Positions 1 through 8,729 of a stretch of 64,000 nt of DNA are shown piece by piece. The notes below the pieces were generated by a model that was not told the DNA's origin, did no database searches, and saw nothing but the letters and a program-made list of their open reading frames with translations. The DNA lies in assembly GCF_024721175.1 (NCBI RefSeq), contig NZ_CP099399.1, positions 3,111,001 through 3,175,000 of the forward strand, written 5' to 3'. The position numbers and the translations under genes were made by a program. How positions within the stretch are numbered: position 1 is the stretch's first letter; the number at the start of each line of letters is the position of its first letter. The stretch is from Rhizobium sp. Pop5 (GTDB lineage Bacteria; Pseudomonadota; Alphaproteobacteria; Rhizobiales; Rhizobiaceae).

Positions 1-52
1 CGATGTGATCGGGATTGTCGAACCAGTCCTGCGAACGCAGGCGGCGTTTCAT
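1..52 (-). CDS. Partial IlvD/Edd-family dehydratase (N-terminus only)
   Basis: A minus-strand ATG at 52 opens a frame that runs off the left edge. The 17 visible residues (MKRRLRSQDWFDNPDHI) resemble the N-terminus of sugar-acid dehydratases of the IlvD/Edd family, which typically begin with an L-R-S-x-x-W-F-D-N-P motif. These enzymes dehydrate aldonic acids or dihydroxy-acids using an iron-sulfur cluster. The start lies 14 bases after the stop of the upstream dehydrogenase gene, so the two are probably one operon for sugar-acid catabolism. Only the first residues are visible, so the call rests on a short motif. Confidence 0.55.
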   Translation of the reverse strand, partial: MKRRLRSQDWFDNPDHI

Positions 53-66
53 CGATTGGCTGTCCG

Positions 67-978
67 TCACTGCTTTCCTCCCGGCCGCCCATTCTTCTCT
101 TCGAGATGGAGAAGAAGCGCGCTGTGATCCTTCTCGCCATTGCCGTTGGCGACGAATTCGCTGAACTCGGCGTGGACCGCCGCCGTCAATGGCAGCGTCA
201 GCGACAGGGACTTCGCCGTCTCCATGGCGGCATTCAGATCCTTGAGCTGATTGGTGGACGTGCCTCCGGGCGCAAACTGTCGCTCGACCATGCGCTTGCC
301 GTGGAGATCGAGGATGCGGCTCTCGGCAAAACCACCGCGAATGGCATCCCGGAAGGCCGCCGGCGAGCCGCCGCCCGCTTCGATCAGCACCATCGCCTCG
401 GCGACCGCACCGATCGTCACGGCAACGATCTGCTGGTTGGCGAGCTTGGCGAGCTGCCCCGCCCCGCTCGGGCCGACGCGGGTCACGCGCCCCATCGGCC
501 CAAAAATATCTTGAAGTCCATCGATCAAGTCCTTGTCGCCGCCCGCCATGATCGCGAGCGTCCCGGCCTCCGCTCCGACAACGCCGCCGGAAACCGGCGC
601 ATCGACGTGATGGATGCCGCGTTCGGCGAGCCTTAGCGCATGGTCGCGGGCAAAATGCGGGGCGATCGAACTCATGTCGATGACGGCGGCGCCAGGCGCG
701 ATCGCATCGGCCGCTCTGCGGTCGAAGAGAACGTCCCCCACCGCCTCGGCATTGGTCAGCATGGTAATGACGACGTCGGCGCCCGAGACGGCCTCCGCGG
801 GCGTTTCCGCGCAGACTGCACCATCTGCCGCAAGTGCCGCGGCCTTGCCGGGATCGCGGTTCCAGACGGTGACGGTAAAACCCGCGCCGATCAACCGGCG
901 AGCCATTGGCGCCCCCATCAGGCCAGTGCCGAGAAAGGCGATCCGCCTCCCGCCCTGACCTTTACCCGAAGCTGTCAT
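67..978 (-). CDS. 3-hydroxyisobutyrate dehydrogenase family NAD(P)-dependent oxidoreductase
   Basis: The 303-residue protein has the usual length and layout of the beta-hydroxyacid dehydrogenase family. A Rossmann nucleotide-binding motif G-T-G-L-M-G lies at residues 17-22, the substrate-binding D-A-P-V-S-G-G at 126-132, and the catalytic lysine in A-K-L-A-N at residue 178 with N181. The family oxidises or reduces 3-hydroxy acids such as 3-hydroxyisobutyrate or tartronate semialdehyde; the substrate cannot be told from sequence alone. The start at 978 follows a clear ribosome binding site (GGGAGG, seven bases upstream). The downstream dehydratase in the same direction suggests a sugar-acid or branched-chain degradation pathway. 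Confidence 0.85.
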   Translation of the reverse strand: MTASGKGQGGRRIAFLGTGLMGAPMARRLIGAGFTVTVWNRDPGKAAALAADGAVCAETPAEAVSGADVVITMLTNAEAVGDVLFDRRAADAIAPGAAVIDMSSIAPHFARDHALRLAERGIHHVDAPVSGGVVGAEAGTLAIMAGGDKDLIDGLQDIFGPMGRVTRVGPSGAGQLAKLANQQIVAVTIGAVAEAMVLIEAGGGSPAAFRDAIRGGFAESRILDLHGKRMVERQFAPGGTSTNQLKDLNAAMETAKSLSLTLPLTAAVHAEFSEFVANGNGEKDHSALLLHLEEKNGRPGGKQ

Positions 979-1080
979 TCAGTCCTCCCAACTGCTGTCC
1001 GTCCTTGATAGTTCCCTCTTCCGCCGTTGCAAACCGTTTTGATGAACGTAACGCATTTTTATAGACCGGCCCAAACGATA

Positions 1081-1106
1081 CGGGCGAGAACCGAAGTTCC
1101 CGCCCG
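1081..1106 (-). terminator. Hairpin terminator after the RND permease gene, with UUCG loop
   Basis: Arms at 1081-1091 and 1096-1106 can form an 11-bp stem. Read on the minus strand the single mismatch becomes a G-U pair and the loop is UUCG closed by C-G, an unusually stable tetraloop. It lies about 30 bases after the stop of the RND gene. The following U-tract is weak, so termination strength is uncertain. Confidence 0.55.
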
Positions 1107-1136
1107 ATTTACTCGACAAAGGAAGGTTGAATTCCG

Positions 1137-4100
1137 TTATTCCGCCGCGAGCCGGATGACCTCGGCCTCCTCTTCCTTGTGTTCGTCCGGCTTGTGCTGG
1201 ACGAGCGGGCGGTTGCCCGTCAGTCGCCGCAGCAGCACGTAGAACACCGGCGTCATGAAGATGCCGAAGAAGGTCACGCCGATCATGCCCGAGAAGACCG
1301 CGACGCCCATGGCCGCGCGCATTTCCGCACCAGCGCCTGTGGAGACGACGAGCGGCACGACGCCCATGATGAAGGCCATGGAAGTCATGAGGATCGGGCG
1401 AAGGCGAAGGCGGCTGGCTTCGACCGCGGCTTCGCGCGGTGTCCGGCCCTCGAACTCCAGTTCGCGGGCGAACTCCACGATGAGGATCGCGTTCTTCGCC
1501 GATAGGCCGACAAGGACGACGAGGCCGATCTGGGTGAAGATGTTGTTGTCTCCACCGGTGAGCCAGACGCCGGTCAGCGCCGCCAGAACACCCATCGGCA
1601 CGATCATGATGATCGCAAGCGGCAGCGTCAGGCTTTCATACTGGGCGGCAAGTACCAGGAAGACCAGCAGCAGCGCCAAGGGGAAGACGACGACGCTCGA
1701 ATTGCCGGCGAGGATCTGCTGATAGGTCAGATCGGTCCATTCGAAGTCGATGCCCGCCGGAAGGGTTTCATGCAGGATCTTCTCGATGGCCGCCTGTGCC
1801 TGGCCGGACGAGAAGCCCGGAGCCGGACCGCCGTTGATATCGGCGGCGAGGAAGCCGTTGTAGCGGTTCGCGCGCTCCGGACCCGTGCTCGGCTCCACCT
1901 TCAGCAGGGCCGAAAGCGGGATCATCTGGCCCGACGCCGAACGGACCTTCAACTGGCCGATGTCTTCCGGCTGGGCGCGGAATTTCGCATCGGCCTGCAC
2001 ACGGACGCTGTAGGTGCGGCCGAAGGCGTTGAAGTCGTTGACGTAGAGCGAACCGAGATAGATCTGCAGCGTCTGGAAGACGTCCGTGACCGAAACCCCG
2101 AGCTGCTCGGCCTTGGCGCGGTCGAGATCGGCATAGAGCTGCGGCACGTTGATCTGGAAGCTGGAGAACAGCCCGGCAAGCTCAGGCGTCTGGTAGGCCT
2201 TGCCGAGAACGGCCTTTGTCGCCTCGTCGAGCGCCTGGTTGCCCAAGCCGGCGCGATCTTCGATCTGCAGCTTGAAGCCGCCCGTCGTGCCGAGGCCGTT
2301 GACCGGCGGCGGCGGGAACATGGCGATAAAAGCATCTTGGATGGCGCCGAATTTCTGGTTCAGCGCCATGGCGATGGCGCCGCCCGAGAGTTGAGGCGTC
2401 TTGCGTTCCTCGAAGTCCTTCAGCGTCACGAAGACGATGCCGGCATTCGACGAGTTGGTGAAGCCGTTGATCGACAGGCCCGGGAAGGCGATCGCATTGG
2501 CGACGCCGGGCTCGGCGAGCGCGATGTCGGTCATGCGCTTGATAACGTCTTCCGTGCGGTCGAGGCTTGCGGCATCGGGTAGTTGGGCGAAGCCGATCAG
2601 ATACTGCTTGTCCTGGGAAGGCACGAAGCCGCCGGGAACGGAGCTGAACAGGCTGTAGGTCGCGCCGACCAGCGCCAGATAGACGATCATGACGATGCTC
2701 TTGCGCGACACCAGTCCGCCGACACCCTTGCCATAGGCATTCGAGCCGGCGCCGAAGACGCGGTTGAAGCCGCGGAAGAACCAGCCGAAGATCGCGTCCA
2801 TGAAGCGCGTGAGCCAATCCTTCGGTGCATGGTGGCCCTTCAGCAGAAGAGCTGCGAGCGCCGGAGACAGCGTCAGCGAATTGAAGGCCGAGATGACGGT
2901 CGAGATTGCGATCGTCAGCGCGAACTGACGGTAGAACTGACCCGACAGGCCGGAGATGAAGGCGAGCGGCACAAAGACCGCGACGAGCACCAGCGCGATC
3001 GCGACGATCGGGCCGGACACTTCCTTCATAGCCTTGTAGGTGGCAGCTCGCGGCGAAAGACCATGCTCGATATTGCGCTCGACGTTTTCGACCACCACGA
3101 TCGCGTCGTCGACGACGATACCGATCGCAAGCACCAGCCCGAACAGGCTGAGCGCATTGATCGAGAAGCCGAAGACATACATGACCGCGAATGTGCCGAT
3201 GATCGAGACCGGAACCGCGATCAGCGGAATGATCGAAGCGCGCCATGTCTGCAGGAAGAGGATGACGACGAGAACGACGAGCGCGATGGCTTCGAGCAGC
3301 GTGTCGATGACCTTCTCGATCGAGGCGCGCACGAACTTCGTCGTATCGTAGACGATCTCGTATTTGACCCCCTGCGGCATGGCGAGCTGCAGCTGATCCA
3401 TGGTCGAGCGCACATTGTCGGCGATCTCGATGGCGTTCGAGCCGGGCGCCTGAAGCACCGCCACGGCGACGGCCGGCTTGCCGTCGAGCAGCGAACGCAG
3501 CGTATAGTCCGCGGCCCCGAGCTCGATGCGGGCGACGTCGCGAAGGCGGGTGATCTCGCCGCTGGCGCCCGTCTTGACGATGATGTTGCCGAATTCCTCG
3601 GGCGTGCGCAGGCGGCCCTGGGCGTTCACGTTGAGCTGCAGATCGACTCCCGGCTGGCTCGGCGAAGCGCCGATGATGCCGGCGGCCGCCTGGACGTTCT
3701 GCGAGCTGATCGCGTTGCTGATGTCGCTAGCGGCGAGATCATGCTCGGCGGCCTTCTGCGGATCGATCCAGACGCGCATCGAATAGTCACCGGCGCCGAA
3801 GACCTGCACCTGGCCGACGCCCGCAATACGGGCGAGCCGATCCTTGATGTTCAAGGTCGCATAGTTGCGGAGATAGGTAATGTCGTGACTGTCCCCGTCA
3901 GAGACGAGGTTGACGACCATGATGAAGTTCGGCGAACTCTTGACCGTCGTAATGCCGAGCGAGCGGACTTCCGCCGGCAGGCGCGGTTCGGCCTGGCTGA
4001 CGCGGTTCTGCACGAGCTGCTGCGCCTTGTCGGGGTCGGTGCCGAGCTTGAAGGTGACGGTCACGTTGAGCACGCCGTCCGAGGTCGCCTGGCTGGACAT

Positions 4101-4337
4101 GTAGAGCATGCCCTCGACGCCGTTGATCTGCTCTTCGAGCGGCGTCGCCACCGTTTCGGCGATGACGGTCGGGTTCGCACCGGGATAGGTGGCGCGCACG
4201 ACGATCGATGGCGGCACGACTTCCGGATATTCGGAAATCGGCAGCGCGCGCAGGCCGATCAGGCCGGCGACCACGATGAGGACCGAAAGAACGCCGGCAA
4301 AGACCGGGCGGTCCACAAAGAATCTGGAGATGTTCAT
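1137..4337 (-). CDS. RND multidrug efflux permease (HAE1 family, MexF/AcrB type)
   Basis: This 1066-residue inner-membrane protein has the full length of the hydrophobe/amphiphile efflux family. It begins with M-N-I-S-R-F-F-V-D-R-P, typical of these pumps. The proton-relay aspartates D410-D411 sit in the TM4 motif G-I-V-V-D-D-A-I, and the conserved lysine lies in the later G-L-S-A-K-N-A motif. The periplasmic porter and docking regions fill the two large loops. It would export drugs, detergents or plant phenolics by proton antiport together with the adaptor encoded just upstream. No outer-membrane TolC-type gene is adjacent, so a channel encoded elsewhere must be shared. The start has a good ribosome binding site (GGAGAGGG). 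Confidence 0.95.
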   Translation of the reverse strand: MNISRFFVDRPVFAGVLSVLIVVAGLIGLRALPISEYPEVVPPSIVVRATYPGANPTVIAETVATPLEEQINGVEGMLYMSSQATSDGVLNVTVTFKLGTDPDKAQQLVQNRVSQAEPRLPAEVRSLGITTVKSSPNFIMVVNLVSDGDSHDITYLRNYATLNIKDRLARIAGVGQVQVFGAGDYSMRVWIDPQKAAEHDLAASDISNAISSQNVQAAAGIIGASPSQPGVDLQLNVNAQGRLRTPEEFGNIIVKTGASGEITRLRDVARIELGAADYTLRSLLDGKPAVAVAVLQAPGSNAIEIADNVRSTMDQLQLAMPQGVKYEIVYDTTKFVRASIEKVIDTLLEAIALVVLVVILFLQTWRASIIPLIAVPVSIIGTFAVMYVFGFSINALSLFGLVLAIGIVVDDAIVVVENVERNIEHGLSPRAATYKAMKEVSGPIVAIALVLVAVFVPLAFISGLSGQFYRQFALTIAISTVISAFNSLTLSPALAALLLKGHHAPKDWLTRFMDAIFGWFFRGFNRVFGAGSNAYGKGVGGLVSRKSIVMIVYLALVGATYSLFSSVPGGFVPSQDKQYLIGFAQLPDAASLDRTEDVIKRMTDIALAEPGVANAIAFPGLSINGFTNSSNAGIVFVTLKDFEERKTPQLSGGAIAMALNQKFGAIQDAFIAMFPPPPVNGLGTTGGFKLQIEDRAGLGNQALDEATKAVLGKAYQTPELAGLFSSFQINVPQLYADLDRAKAEQLGVSVTDVFQTLQIYLGSLYVNDFNAFGRTYSVRVQADAKFRAQPEDIGQLKVRSASGQMIPLSALLKVEPSTGPERANRYNGFLAADINGGPAPGFSSGQAQAAIEKILHETLPAGIDFEWTDLTYQQILAGNSSVVVFPLALLLVFLVLAAQYESLTLPLAIIMIVPMGVLAALTGVWLTGGDNNIFTQIGLVVLVGLSAKNAILIVEFARELEFEGRTPREAAVEASRLRLRPILMTSMAFIMGVVPLVVSTGAGAEMRAAMGVAVFSGMIGVTFFGIFMTPVFYVLLRRLTGNRPLVQHKPDEHKEEEAEVIRLAAE

Positions 4338-4380
4338 ATCAAAGCCCTCTCCGGGGTGAACATGGATGCAACGTCCCTTT

Positions 4381-4445
4381 CGGCGGATGGGAGCCGCCGG
4401 CGGGTCATGTCATTTCGGATATCGGCCCTCCCCGAGCGGGGAAGG
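4381..4445 (-). other. Intercistronic hairpins between adaptor and permease genes
   Basis: The 117-base gap between the adaptor stop and the permease start holds two inverted repeats: CGGCGG (4381-4386) with CCGCCG (4394-4399), and TCCCC (4429-4433) with GGGGA (4438-4442), the latter with a GAGC loop. They could set the ratio of adaptor to pump by partial termination or mRNA protection. Neither is followed by a strong U-tract. Confidence 0.4.
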
Positions 4446-4454
4446 CGAAGTCTT

Positions 4455-5645
4455 TTACTGCGCGGTCGCGACTTTTTCTTCCATCTGAGGCACGACGACG
4501 GCGCCGGGACGGATGCGCTGCAGGCCGTTGACAACGATCTTTTCGCCGGCGGTGAGGCCGCTTTCGACCACCCGCTGACCATCAGACAGCGTGCCGAGCT
4601 GGACCTGGCGGTAGGCTACCTTGTTCTCTGCGTCTACGACGAAGACGAACTTTTTGTCCTGGTCGGTGCCGACGGCGCGGTCGCTGATGACGATCTTGTT
4701 CTCGGCCTTCGGCTGGCCCATGCGCACACGCACGAACTGGCCGGGGATGAGACGACCGCCCGGATTGTCGAAGACGGCGCGCACGCCGATCGTGCCGCTT
4801 GAGGCATCGACCTCGTTGTCGATCAGTTGCAGCTTGCCCTTGATGGGCGTGCCGCTATCGGCCAGGGTGCCGACCTCGACCGGAATCTGCTCGACCGCAG
4901 GCAAGGCACTGTCCGTCTGCGGCAGCTGGGCAAGAGCGCGCGTCACCATTTCTTCGCTGGCATTGAAGCTCGCATAGATCGGATCGACCGAAACGAGCGT
5001 CGTCAGTTCAGGCGAGGCCGATCCGGCCGCAACCAGATTACCTGTTGTCACCTCGATCTTGCCGATGCGGCCGGAAACCGGCGCCCGCACCTGGGTATAA
5101 TCGAGATTGAGCTGGGCCGACTGCAATGCTGCCTGCGCCGAGCGCAACCCCGCCTGCGCCTCGGCCAGCGCGCTCTGGCGCTGATCGAGATCGCTCTGGG
5201 AGATGGTGCGGTTGTCGGAAAGCCTGCGGCCACGTTCGAGTTCGGTCTGCGCCAGGCTGACCTTGGCTTCGGCCGAAGCGACCTGGCCTTGCGCCTGCGC
5301 CACGCTCGCCTGGTAAGGAGCCGGATCGATGGTGAAGAGCAGGTCGCCCTGCTTCACCAGCGCACCCTCACGGAAAGCCACCGAAAGGATGGCGCCCTCG
5401 ACGCGGGGCCGAACCTGGACGCGATCGACCGCTTCGAGACGGCCGGAGAAGCTTTCCCAGGCCGTCACGTCGCGCGCCGCGACGACGGCAACCGTCACCG
5501 GCACAGCGGGAGCCTGCGCGGGGGCGGAAGCTGCCGTAGCGGTCGTGCTCATCGGCAGTTCGAAAAACAATGCAGCGCCTGAAACGGACGCAATGAGACC
5601 TATGCCGGCGCCCACCAGGGCCCAGCGCTTGCTTCTGGACGTCAT
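4455..5645 (-). CDS. RND efflux periplasmic adaptor subunit (membrane fusion protein)
   Basis: The frame is open further upstream, but the ATG at 5645 is chosen because an AAGGAGAG ribosome binding site precedes it and the protein then starts M-T-S-R-S-K-R-W-A with a membrane anchor or signal segment. The 396-residue product has the HlyD/AcrA layout: lipoyl half-motifs, a long alpha-helical hairpin rich in A/Q/L, a beta-barrel domain and a membrane-proximal domain. Adaptors of this kind bridge the RND pump and the outer-membrane channel in the periplasm. It lies directly upstream of the pump gene and 46 bases after a hydrolase-like gene, all on the same strand, so a three-gene operon is likely. 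Confidence 0.92.
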   Translation of the reverse strand: MTSRSKRWALVGAGIGLIASVSGAALFFELPMSTTATAASAPAQAPAVPVTVAVVAARDVTAWESFSGRLEAVDRVQVRPRVEGAILSVAFREGALVKQGDLLFTIDPAPYQASVAQAQGQVASAEAKVSLAQTELERGRRLSDNRTISQSDLDQRQSALAEAQAGLRSAQAALQSAQLNLDYTQVRAPVSGRIGKIEVTTGNLVAAGSASPELTTLVSVDPIYASFNASEEMVTRALAQLPQTDSALPAVEQIPVEVGTLADSGTPIKGKLQLIDNEVDASSGTIGVRAVFDNPGGRLIPGQFVRVRMGQPKAENKIVISDRAVGTDQDKKFVFVVDAENKVAYRQVQLGTLSDGQRVVESGLTAGEKIVVNGLQRIRPGAVVVPQMEEKVATAQ

Positions 5646-5691
5646 CAGTACTCTCCTTGCGGCTCCAGGCCGCTGAAATATCAGCTCTTCT

Positions 5692-6507
5692 TCAATGCAA
5701 TTGCGGTTGGACGCATACGTCCTGAAGGAAGCTTCCGAAATGACGGCTGACGTGTTCCTGCCAGTCGGGCGCTTCCCCGGATTTCCCACCATAAATCGAG
5801 GGCCAGCCCGTCCCGGCGGGGAGGACATGCTGGCGCACGCCGACGCCGGCCTTTTTCAGGCGGGCACCGTAACCAAGTGTCTCGTCATGCAGAGGATCGT
5901 CCTCGGCGGTGAATATCAGCGCCGGCGCAACGCCCGAAAGACGCGAACAGAGGCAGGGCGCCGCATAAGGATGGCAGCCGCCACCGCTCAAATAATGGCT
6001 CCAGCCCTCCGTCCAGCGCTGGCGCATGCCAATGGCATCCGCCTTGCGGATCGAGGACGTTCCCATGAACGGATCGAGCAGCGGCGAAATCAGAACCTGG
6101 CCGTCGAGCGCATCCGGCATCTGGTCGCGCGCCTTCAGCGCCACGCCAGCTGCGACATTGCCGCCCGCCTCTTCGCCGGCGACAAAAAGCAGCGACTTGC
6201 GGTCACCGAGACCGGCGGCGCGCTTGTTGGCGAGATAAGTAAAAACGGAGAAGGAGACTTCCAGCGCCTTCGGAAACAGATTGCCGGACAGGCTGCTGTA
6301 GTCAATGGCGGCGACAATAGCGCCCGATTTGGCGAGACTCATCGCCACCGGCCGATCGACATTCTTCTCGCTGTCGAGAAAGGCGCCGCCGTGAAGGTAA
6401 AGCACGATCGGCGGACCCTTGCCGTAATCGGCGCCCTGGTAGATACGTGCGGAGACGGGGCCGATGGCCACCTTGTCCAGCAACATATCTTTCCATTCCA
6501 CCGTCAT
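5692..6507 (-). CDS. Alpha/beta-hydrolase-fold protein lacking the catalytic serine
   Basis: The 271-residue protein has the H-G-G-A-F oxyanion-hole motif (residues 39-43) of hormone-sensitive-lipase-type esterases, an E-D-D-P-L-H-D-E motif that usually carries the catalytic aspartate (about residues 202-209), and a candidate histidine near 227. The nucleophile elbow, normally G-D-S-A-G-G, reads G-E-E-A-G-G (residues 111-116), so glutamate replaces the serine. It may therefore be a non-hydrolytic binding protein or act by another route. The ATG at 6507 is preferred over an earlier TTG. It is the first gene of the efflux operon and diverges from a LysR regulator, which suggests a role in sensing or handling the pump substrate. 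This function is inference. Confidence 0.75.
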   Translation of the reverse strand: MTVEWKDMLLDKVAIGPVSARIYQGADYGKGPPIVLYLHGGAFLDSEKNVDRPVAMSLAKSGAIVAAIDYSSLSGNLFPKALEVSFSVFTYLANKRAAGLGDRKSLLFVAGEEAGGNVAAGVALKARDQMPDALDGQVLISPLLDPFMGTSSIRKADAIGMRQRWTEGWSHYLSGGGCHPYAAPCLCSRLSGVAPALIFTAEDDPLHDETLGYGARLKKAGVGVRQHVLPAGTGWPSIYGGKSGEAPDWQEHVSRHFGSFLQDVCVQPQLH

Positions 6508-6582
6508 GGTTCCGGTCTCTTCTGCGCGCGAGCCATAAGCGGACAACGCGTGACGCTTGCATTTTGTATAAAAAAGATATTG

Positions 6583-6640
6583 TTATTCAGATCAGGGAAT
6601 AAGAAGCGATATCGCGATAACACTGTTCCAATTCTCGAAT
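6583..6640. promoter_or_regulatory. Candidate LysR-type binding sites in the divergent promoter
   Basis: Between the hydrolase-like gene and the LysR gene are two related dyads: TTATTC (6583-6588) with GAATAA (6597-6602), separated by eight bases, and ATTC-TC-GAAT (6631-6640). LysR-type regulators usually bind two such sites with T-N11-A cores in the divergent promoter they control. Binding is inferred from position and symmetry. Confidence 0.4.
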
Positions 6641-6674
6641 AATAGTGCAACGCAAACTGCGGATTTGAAAACCG

Positions 6675-7586
6675 ATGGATCAGCTTTCGGCAATGCGCGT
6701 CTTCATCCGGGTGGTGGAAACGGGCAATTTCACCCGCGCCGCCGACATGCTCGCCATGCCCAAGGCGACGGTGACCAATCTCATCCAGGGCCTGGAGGCG
6801 CATCTGCGCACCAAGCTTCTGAACCGTACCACGCGCCGGGTCATGGTGACCACGGACGGCGCGCTTTATTACGAACGCGCCGCCCAGATCATCTCGGAAC
6901 TGGAAGAACTCGACGGCAGCCTCTCCAATTCGCAAAGCCTTCCGAGCGGCCGGCTGCGCGTCGAAATGAGCGGCGCCTTCGCCGATTCCATCATCGTTCC
7001 AGCGCTTTGCGATTTCTATCAGCGCTATCCCGATATCCGCCTGGATCTCGGCGTCAGCGACCGCACGGTGGATTACCTTGCCGAAAATGTCGACTGCGCA
7101 TTGCGCGCCGGCACGCCGACCGACCAGTCGCTGATTGCCCGGCGCGTTTCGGAAGTGGAACTGGTCACCTGTGCGTCGCCGAGCTACATCCAGAAATTCG
7201 GCATGCCCGAACGGCCGGAAGATCTGGAGACGACGCATTACTCGGTCAATTATTTCCGCGCCCAGAACAACCGGACGATGCCCTTCGAATTCCGCCGGAA
7301 CAATGAAATCATCGATATCACGCCGCGTTGCATCGCCTCCGTCAACGACAGCCGCACCTATCTGACCGCGGTCCTGACGGGTCTCGGCGTGGCGCAGGTG
7401 CCGGTCTTCATGGCGCGCGAGCCTATCGCGAGGGGCGAACTCATCCGCGTGCTGCCGGACTGGCAGCGTGATCCAGTGCCGCTCTACGTGGTCTACCCGC
7501 CGAACCGCCATCTCAGCAACAAGGTCCGTGTCTTCGTCGACTGGCTGGTGAAGCTGCTTGTCGAGTCGAGACTGAACGACGGTTGA
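6675..7586 (+). CDS. LysR family transcriptional regulator
   Basis: The 303-residue protein has an N-terminal winged helix-turn-helix (about residues 1-60, with A-A-D-M-L-A-M-P-K-A-T-V-T-N-L-I-Q as the recognition segment) and a LysR substrate-binding domain (about 90-300). It belongs to the subgroup starting M-D-x-L-x-A-M-R-V-F. It is transcribed away from the hydrolase-adaptor-pump operon, the classical layout for a LysR regulator of a divergent operon, so it probably activates that efflux system in response to an unknown ligand. Confidence 0.92.
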   Translation: MDQLSAMRVFIRVVETGNFTRAADMLAMPKATVTNLIQGLEAHLRTKLLNRTTRRVMVTTDGALYYERAAQIISELEELDGSLSNSQSLPSGRLRVEMSGAFADSIIVPALCDFYQRYPDIRLDLGVSDRTVDYLAENVDCALRAGTPTDQSLIARRVSEVELVTCASPSYIQKFGMPERPEDLETTHYSVNYFRAQNNRTMPFEFRRNNEIIDITPRCIASVNDSRTYLTAVLTGLGVAQVPVFMAREPIARGELIRVLPDWQRDPVPLYVVYPPNRHLSNKVRVFVDWLVKLLVESRLNDG

Positions 7587-7865
7587 ACGGCAGAAACAGA
7601 CACGGCCCGGAAGGCAGGGGAAACCTTCGACGGGCCGCAATGGCTTTGAACATCGGGCCTGTCGCACCCGCAGAAAGGCGCGGCAGGCTCTGGAGGTTCG
7701 GAAGAGAGCAGCAGGGATTCCACTCTCTCGCGATAAACCTGTTATATCTACTCTCCACAAAATTGTAAGAGGGAAACGCTGCAAGTATCGTTCACATAAT
7801 TGCGATGGCGGCTTGGCACCTCGTCTTCCCGCGTGCGGCGGCAGCCCTGAAGCCGCAAAGCTTCG

Positions 7866-8609
7866 TCAGATCATGCCACCATTGGCGCGCAGCGCCTGGC
7901 CGTTGATCCAGCCGCCCTCCGGACCGGCGAGGAAGGCAACCACGGATGCGATATCATCAGGCGTGCCCAAGCGTTCCATCGGGTTCATCTTCGCCATGCG
8001 GGCGACGAGTTCATCCGACTTGCCGTTGAGGAATAGATCTGTGGCGACAGGGCCGGGCGCCACGGCGTTGACGGTGATGCCCCGGCCGCGCATCTCCTTG
8101 GCCATGATCGCCGTCAGCGTTTCCACAGCTGCCTTGGTGGCGGCGTAGACGCCATAGGTTTCGAGCTTCAGCCCCACGACCGAGGTGGAGAAATTGACGA
8201 CCCGGCCGCCATCGCGCAGGCGCTTGGCCGCTTCCCTGAGCGTATTGAAGGTGCCCTTGAGATTGACGGCGACCTGGCGGTCGAAATTGGCGTCGTCAGT
8301 CTCGGCCAGCGTCGAAAGCATCATGATGCCGGCATTGTTGACGAGCACGTCGATGCCGCCGAAAGCGGTTTCCGCCGCATCGAACATATGGCGGACGGCT
8401 TCGGCGTCACTGACATCGGCCTTGGCCGTCAGCGCTTTGCCGCCGGCCTGCTCGATCTCGCGCGCCAGTTCCTCGGCCTGGGCCGCACTGCCGGAATAAT
8501 TGACGACGACGGTAAATCCGTCCTTGGCGAGGCGTCGGGCGATTTCAGCGCCGATGCCTCGGGAAGCGCCGGTTACCAGTGCGACCTTGCCGTTTTCGTT
8601 GGAAGCCAT
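7866..8609 (-). CDS. SDR family NAD(P)-dependent oxidoreductase
   Basis: This 247-residue classical short-chain dehydrogenase has the cofactor motif T-G-A-S-R-G-I-G (residues 14-21), the N-N-A-G motif, a catalytic serine in F-S-T-S, and Y-x-x-x-K (Y-A-A-T-K). The arginine in the glycine motif region and N-Y-S after beta-2 favour NADP(H). It resembles 3-oxoacyl-ACP-reductase-like SDRs, but the substrate is unknown. It diverges from a LysR gene at 8730, its likely regulator. The 279-base convergent gap on its other side (7587-7865) holds only a weak dyad (7603-7609 with 7631-7637). Confidence 0.88.
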   Translation of the reverse strand: MASNENGKVALVTGASRGIGAEIARRLAKDGFTVVVNYSGSAAQAEELAREIEQAGGKALTAKADVSDAEAVRHMFDAAETAFGGIDVLVNNAGIMMLSTLAETDDANFDRQVAVNLKGTFNTLREAAKRLRDGGRVVNFSTSVVGLKLETYGVYAATKAAVETLTAIMAKEMRGRGITVNAVAPGPVATDLFLNGKSDELVARMAKMNPMERLGTPDDIASVVAFLAGPEGGWINGQALRANGGMI

Positions 8610-8729
8610 CGTTCTTCTCCTTCACCCTGCGCGGCAGCGCGTTTTCGGTGAAGAGAAGATGCGACTTTTCCATCGGCGGATAATCTTGCATATTTCGGCA
8701 TCACTATCCGGAAAAGGCGAACAAAAGAA

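Noticed and set aside
2583..4802. A 739-codon open frame on the plus strand
   Set aside because: It lies antisense to the RND permease and adaptor. Its product is very rich in Arg, Asp, Glu and His with no motif, as expected from the complement of high-GC coding DNA.
7603..7637. A CGGCCCG/CGGGCCG inverted repeat as terminator of the LysR gene
   Set aside because: The loop is 21 bases and no T-run follows, so it is too weak to annotate as a terminator.
8678..8709. GGATA/TATCC as a LysR site between the SDR and LysR genes
   Set aside because: The arms are only five bases and the spacing is long; chance occurrence is likely.
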